Origin: Pseudomonadota bacterium | GTDB taxonomy: Bacteria; Pseudomonadota; Gammaproteobacteria; Steroidobacterales; Steroidobacteraceae | DNA length: 19,478 bases | NCBI GenBank assembly: GCA_003242685.1 | Contig: QGVD01000072.1 | Coordinates: 1 to 19,478 of the forward strand | Direction: 5' to 3' | Part shown: positions 17,200-19,478 of the stretch, in pieces | Position numbering within the stretch: position 1 is the stretch's first letter | Layout: each line of letters starts with the position of its first letter | The notes under the pieces: model-generated | The model's database searches: none | Seen by the model: the letters and a program-made list of their open reading frames with translations, nothing else | What the model was told of the DNA's origin: nothing | Program-made: the position numbers and the translations under genes

Positions 17200-17860
17200 G
17201 CGCGTAAGGGGTGCAATTCGCCGCGGCGGTGCCTACGATCCGGACTGCACGCGCTGCCCGCGCCTCGCCGGGTATCTGGCCGAGGCGAAGGGGCGGTATC
17301 CGGACTACTGGTGCCGCCCCGTGCCGTACTTCGGGGACGCCAGACCCCGGATCCTGATCGTCGGCCTCGCGCCCGGGATGCACGGCGCGAACCGGACGGG
17401 CAGGCCGTTCACGGGCGATTACGCAGGCATCCTGCTCTACGAGACGCTGTTCGAGCTCGGACTTTCCACCGGGCCGCAGTCCGTCGCGGCAGACGACGGG
17501 CTCGGGCTGCGCGGCGCGCGGATCACCAACGCGGTGAAGTGCGCTCCGCCCGAGAACAAGCCGACGCCGGACGAGATCAGCCGCTGCAACGCCTATCTGC
17601 GCGCGGAGCTCGAGGCGCTGCCGGACGTGCGCGTGATCGTCGCGCTCGGCCGCATCGCGCATGACGCGGTGCTCCTCGCGCTGGGGCTCAGACGTTCCGC
17701 CTTCGCCTTCGCCCACGGCCGCGAGCACGCGCTGCCGTCGGCGACGCTGCTCGACTCCTACCACTGCAGCCGCTACAACACGCAGACGGGGCGTCTCACG
17801 GCGCCGATGTTCAAGTCCATCATGCGGCGGGCATGTGAGCTGGCGGGGCTCGCGCGATGA
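17192..17860 (+). CDS. Family 5 uracil-DNA glycosylase (UDGb type), iron-sulfur
   Basis: DNA-repair glycosylase of 222 residues that removes uracil, and in known family members hypoxanthine, from DNA. Motif A is GLAPGMHGANRTGRPFTGD (58-76), the family 5 form lacking the usual catalytic Asp/Asn. Motif B is SYHCSRYNTQTGRLT (189-203), with Cys192 where homologues usually have Pro. Likely [4Fe-4S] ligands are C19 and C22 (CxxC), C117 in TNAVKCAPPENKPTP and C132 (14 residues later). KCAPPENKPTP is itself a family marker. ATG 17192 lies inside the last codons of icd (8-base overlap), and the stop overlaps the uvrC ATG by four bases, so expression is probably coupled to both. The family is clear; substrate range is inferred. 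Confidence 0.92.
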
Positions 17861-19478
17861 AGGTGCGGGCGTTCGATCCGAAGGAGTTCGTGGCTTCGCT
17901 GCCGCGCAGGCCGGGCGTCTACCGCATGTTCGACGCCGAAGGGGAGATCCTGTACGTCGGCAAGGCGAGGAGCCTGCGCGACCGCGTCTCGAGCTACTTC
18001 AACCCGAGCAACGTGAACCCGAAGGTGCAGGCGCTCGTCCAGCAGATCGCCGACATCGAGGTCACGGTCACGAACTCGGAAGCCGAGGCGCTGCTCCTCG
18101 AGTACAACCTCATCAAGGCGCACAAGCCGCGCTACAACGTCGTCCTGCGCGACGACAAGAGCTTTCCCTACATCCACCTCTCGACCGATCACGAGTATCC
18201 GCGGCTGTCGTTCTACCGCGGCCCGCGCAACGTTCCGGGCAGGCTGTTCGGACCGTTCCCGAACGCCGGCGCCGTGCGACAGACGCTGCACGAGCTGCAG
18301 CGCCTGTTCCGCATCCGCAACTGCCGCGACAGCTTCTTCGCCAACCGCAGCCGGCCGTGCCTGCAGCACCAGATCGGCCGCTGCTCGGCGCCCTGCGTGC
18401 GGCTCATCTCGCCCGAAGCGTATGCGCAGGACGTCGACTCGGTGATCAAGGTGCTGGAGGGACGCAGCGCGGAGGTGAACGCGCTGCTCCAGAAGCGCAT
18501 GGAGGAAGCGGCGAGCCGGCTCGAGTTCGAGCTGGCGGCGCGGCTCCGGGACCAGCTCGCCGCGCTCAGGCACATCCAGGCCCAGCAGATCGTCACTTCG
18601 GTCAGCGAGCGCGACGTCGACGTGTTCGCAATCGTCGGCGAGCCGGGCGAGTACGCGATCAGCGTCATGCTCGTGCGCGGCGGACGCAATCTCGGCACGA
18701 CCAGCTACTTCCCGCGCGCGCTGCTCGCGGAGCCCGCCGAGGCGCTGAGCTCGTTCCTGATGCAGTACTACGCGACACAGGATCCGCCGCCCGAGGTCTT
18801 CGTCAACGTGAAGCTCGAGGATGCCTCGGCGCTTGCGGAGGCGCTCGGCGGGCGCGCGGGGCATGCGGTGCGGCTGCGTGCGGCCGCGCGCGGATTGCCC
18901 GCACGCTGGGTGGAGCTCGCCGAGGAGAATGCCAACCAGGCGCTGCGCATGCGGCTCGCGAACCGCGCGGGCATCGAGGAGATGCTCGCCGCGCTGGCGC
19001 GGGCGCTCGACCTGCCGGAAACGCCGAAGCGCATCGAGTGCTTCGACATCAGTCACACGGGCGGGGAGGGCACGGTGGCCTCGTGCGTCGTGTTCGGCAC
19101 CGAGGGGCCGCTCAAGAAGGAGTACCGCCGCTTCAACATCACCGGCGTCACGCCGGGCGACGACTACGGCGCGCTCCGCCAGGCGCTCCAGCGCCGCTAC
19201 ACGCGCGTTCGCGAGGGCGAGATCCCGGCGCCCGACCTGTTGCTCATCGACGGCGGGCTCGGCCAGGTGAACGAAGTGCACAAGGTGCTGGAGGAGCTGG
19301 GGTTCGGAGAGCTGACGCTCGTCGGTGTCGCGAAGGGCCCGGACCGGCGGCCTGGCCTGGGCCGTCCGTTCGGGTACGGCGCGGCGGCGCCGCGCCTTCT
19401 CCAGGCGCATTCCCCGCCGCGCAGGCTCATCACGCGGATCCCCGACGAGGGCCACAGTTTCGCAACACCGGGGAACGC
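17857..19478 (+). CDS. uvrC: Excinuclease ABC subunit C (UvrC), C-terminal end missing (runs off right edge)
   Basis: Nuclease of nucleotide excision repair that makes both incisions beside a UvrB-marked lesion. About 540 codons are present of the usual ~610. The GIY-YIG domain (GVYRMF at 20-25, YVGKA at 33-37, LRDRVSSYF at 40-48) makes the 3' cut. The Cys-bearing RNCRDSFFANRSRPC and GRCSAPC (154-180) follow, then the UvrB-binding UVR motif (about 203-240). The RNase H-like 5' nuclease domain shows D397 in ECFDISHT, D465 in LLLIDGGLGQ and H533. The terminal HhH domain is off the window. ATG 17857 overlaps the glycosylase stop (ATGA). From codon 502 (19360) onward, normally invariant residues are replaced, which looks like low-quality sequence rather than evolution. 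Confidence 0.95.
   Translation, partial: MKVRAFDPKEFVASLPRRPGVYRMFDAEGEILYVGKARSLRDRVSSYFNPSNVNPKVQALVQQIADIEVTVTNSEAEALLLEYNLIKAHKPRYNVVLRDDKSFPYIHLSTDHEYPRLSFYRGPRNVPGRLFGPFPNAGAVRQTLHELQRLFRIRNCRDSFFANRSRPCLQHQIGRCSAPCVRLISPEAYAQDVDSVIKVLEGRSAEVNALLQKRMEEAASRLEFELAARLRDQLAALRHIQAQQIVTSVSERDVDVFAIVGEPGEYAISVMLVRGGRNLGTTSYFPRALLAEPAEALSSFLMQYYATQDPPPEVFVNVKLEDASALAEALGGRAGHAVRLRAAARGLPARWVELAEENANQALRMRLANRAGIEEMLAALARALDLPETPKRIECFDISHTGGEGTVASCVVFGTEGPLKKEYRRFNITGVTPGDDYGALRQALQRRYTRVREGEIPAPDLLLIDGGLGQVNEVHKVLEELGFGELTLVGVAKGPDRRPGLGRPFGYGAAAPRLLQAHSPPRRLITRIPDEGHSFATPGN

Noticed and set aside
17773..19455. 560-residue minus-strand open frame opposite uvrC.
   Set aside because: Composition is typical of antisense reading of GC-rich coding DNA, and the plus strand encodes an unmistakable UvrC.

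Overview
The window is GC-rich, densely packed bacterial chromosome. It reads as housekeeping sequence from a proteobacterium, most likely a gammaproteobacterium. The reasons are the nudJ-mnmA pair close to purB (an association also seen in E. coli), an E. coli-type Icd, a PhoP/PhoQ-type two-component pair and E. coli-length FumC and PurB. Class II DAHP synthase and family 5 uracil-DNA glycosylase argue against an enterobacterium. A Xanthomonadales/Nevskiales/Steroidobacter-like lineage is a guess. I see no rRNA, tRNA, insertion sequence, phage gene, CRISPR array or attachment site, and no gene-free stretch reaches 300 bases.

Layout. (a) 1-5173, minus strand, transcribed purB -> DUF7931-like gene -> nudJ -> mnmA -> acnA (acnA runs off the left edge). 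A promoter-like sequence overlaps the mnmA stop codon, and an intrinsic-terminator-like hairpin lies between it and the acnA ribosome-binding site. (b) 5291-8168, plus strand, divergent from purB: fumC, a CoA-pyrophosphatase-type Nudix gene and mazG, tightly spaced. (c) 8302-8901: a secreted glycine-zipper protein followed by a strong hairpin. (d) 9022-11421, plus strand: a PepSY protein, a PhoP-like regulator and a PhoQ-like kinase as one operon. (e) 11486-14193, minus strand: a two-gene module of a lysine 6-dehydrogenase/saccharopine dehydrogenase-family protein and an ALDH7-type aminoadipate-semialdehyde dehydrogenase, overlapping by ATGA. (f) 14362-19478, plus strand: class II DAHP synthase, then icd, a family 5 uracil-DNA glycosylase and uvrC, the last three with overlapping ends (uvrC runs off the right edge).

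How it fits together. Three TCA-cycle enzymes (AcnA, FumC, Icd) lie within 17 kb. Three nucleotide-pyrophosphate hydrolases (NudJ, NudL-type, MazG) handle sanitation or turnover of small nucleotides. Icd is translationally linked to two DNA-repair genes. The lysine module would feed carbon through 2-aminoadipate, with its substrate inferred from family resemblance only.

I did not find a convincing undescribed system. The points most worth checking are the acnA leader, non-canonical residues in the Icd coenzyme pocket plus a 24-residue insertion near its C-terminus, the icd-udg-uvrC coupling, and a run of implausible substitutions in the last ~120 bases of uvrC that looks like poor sequence at a contig end.
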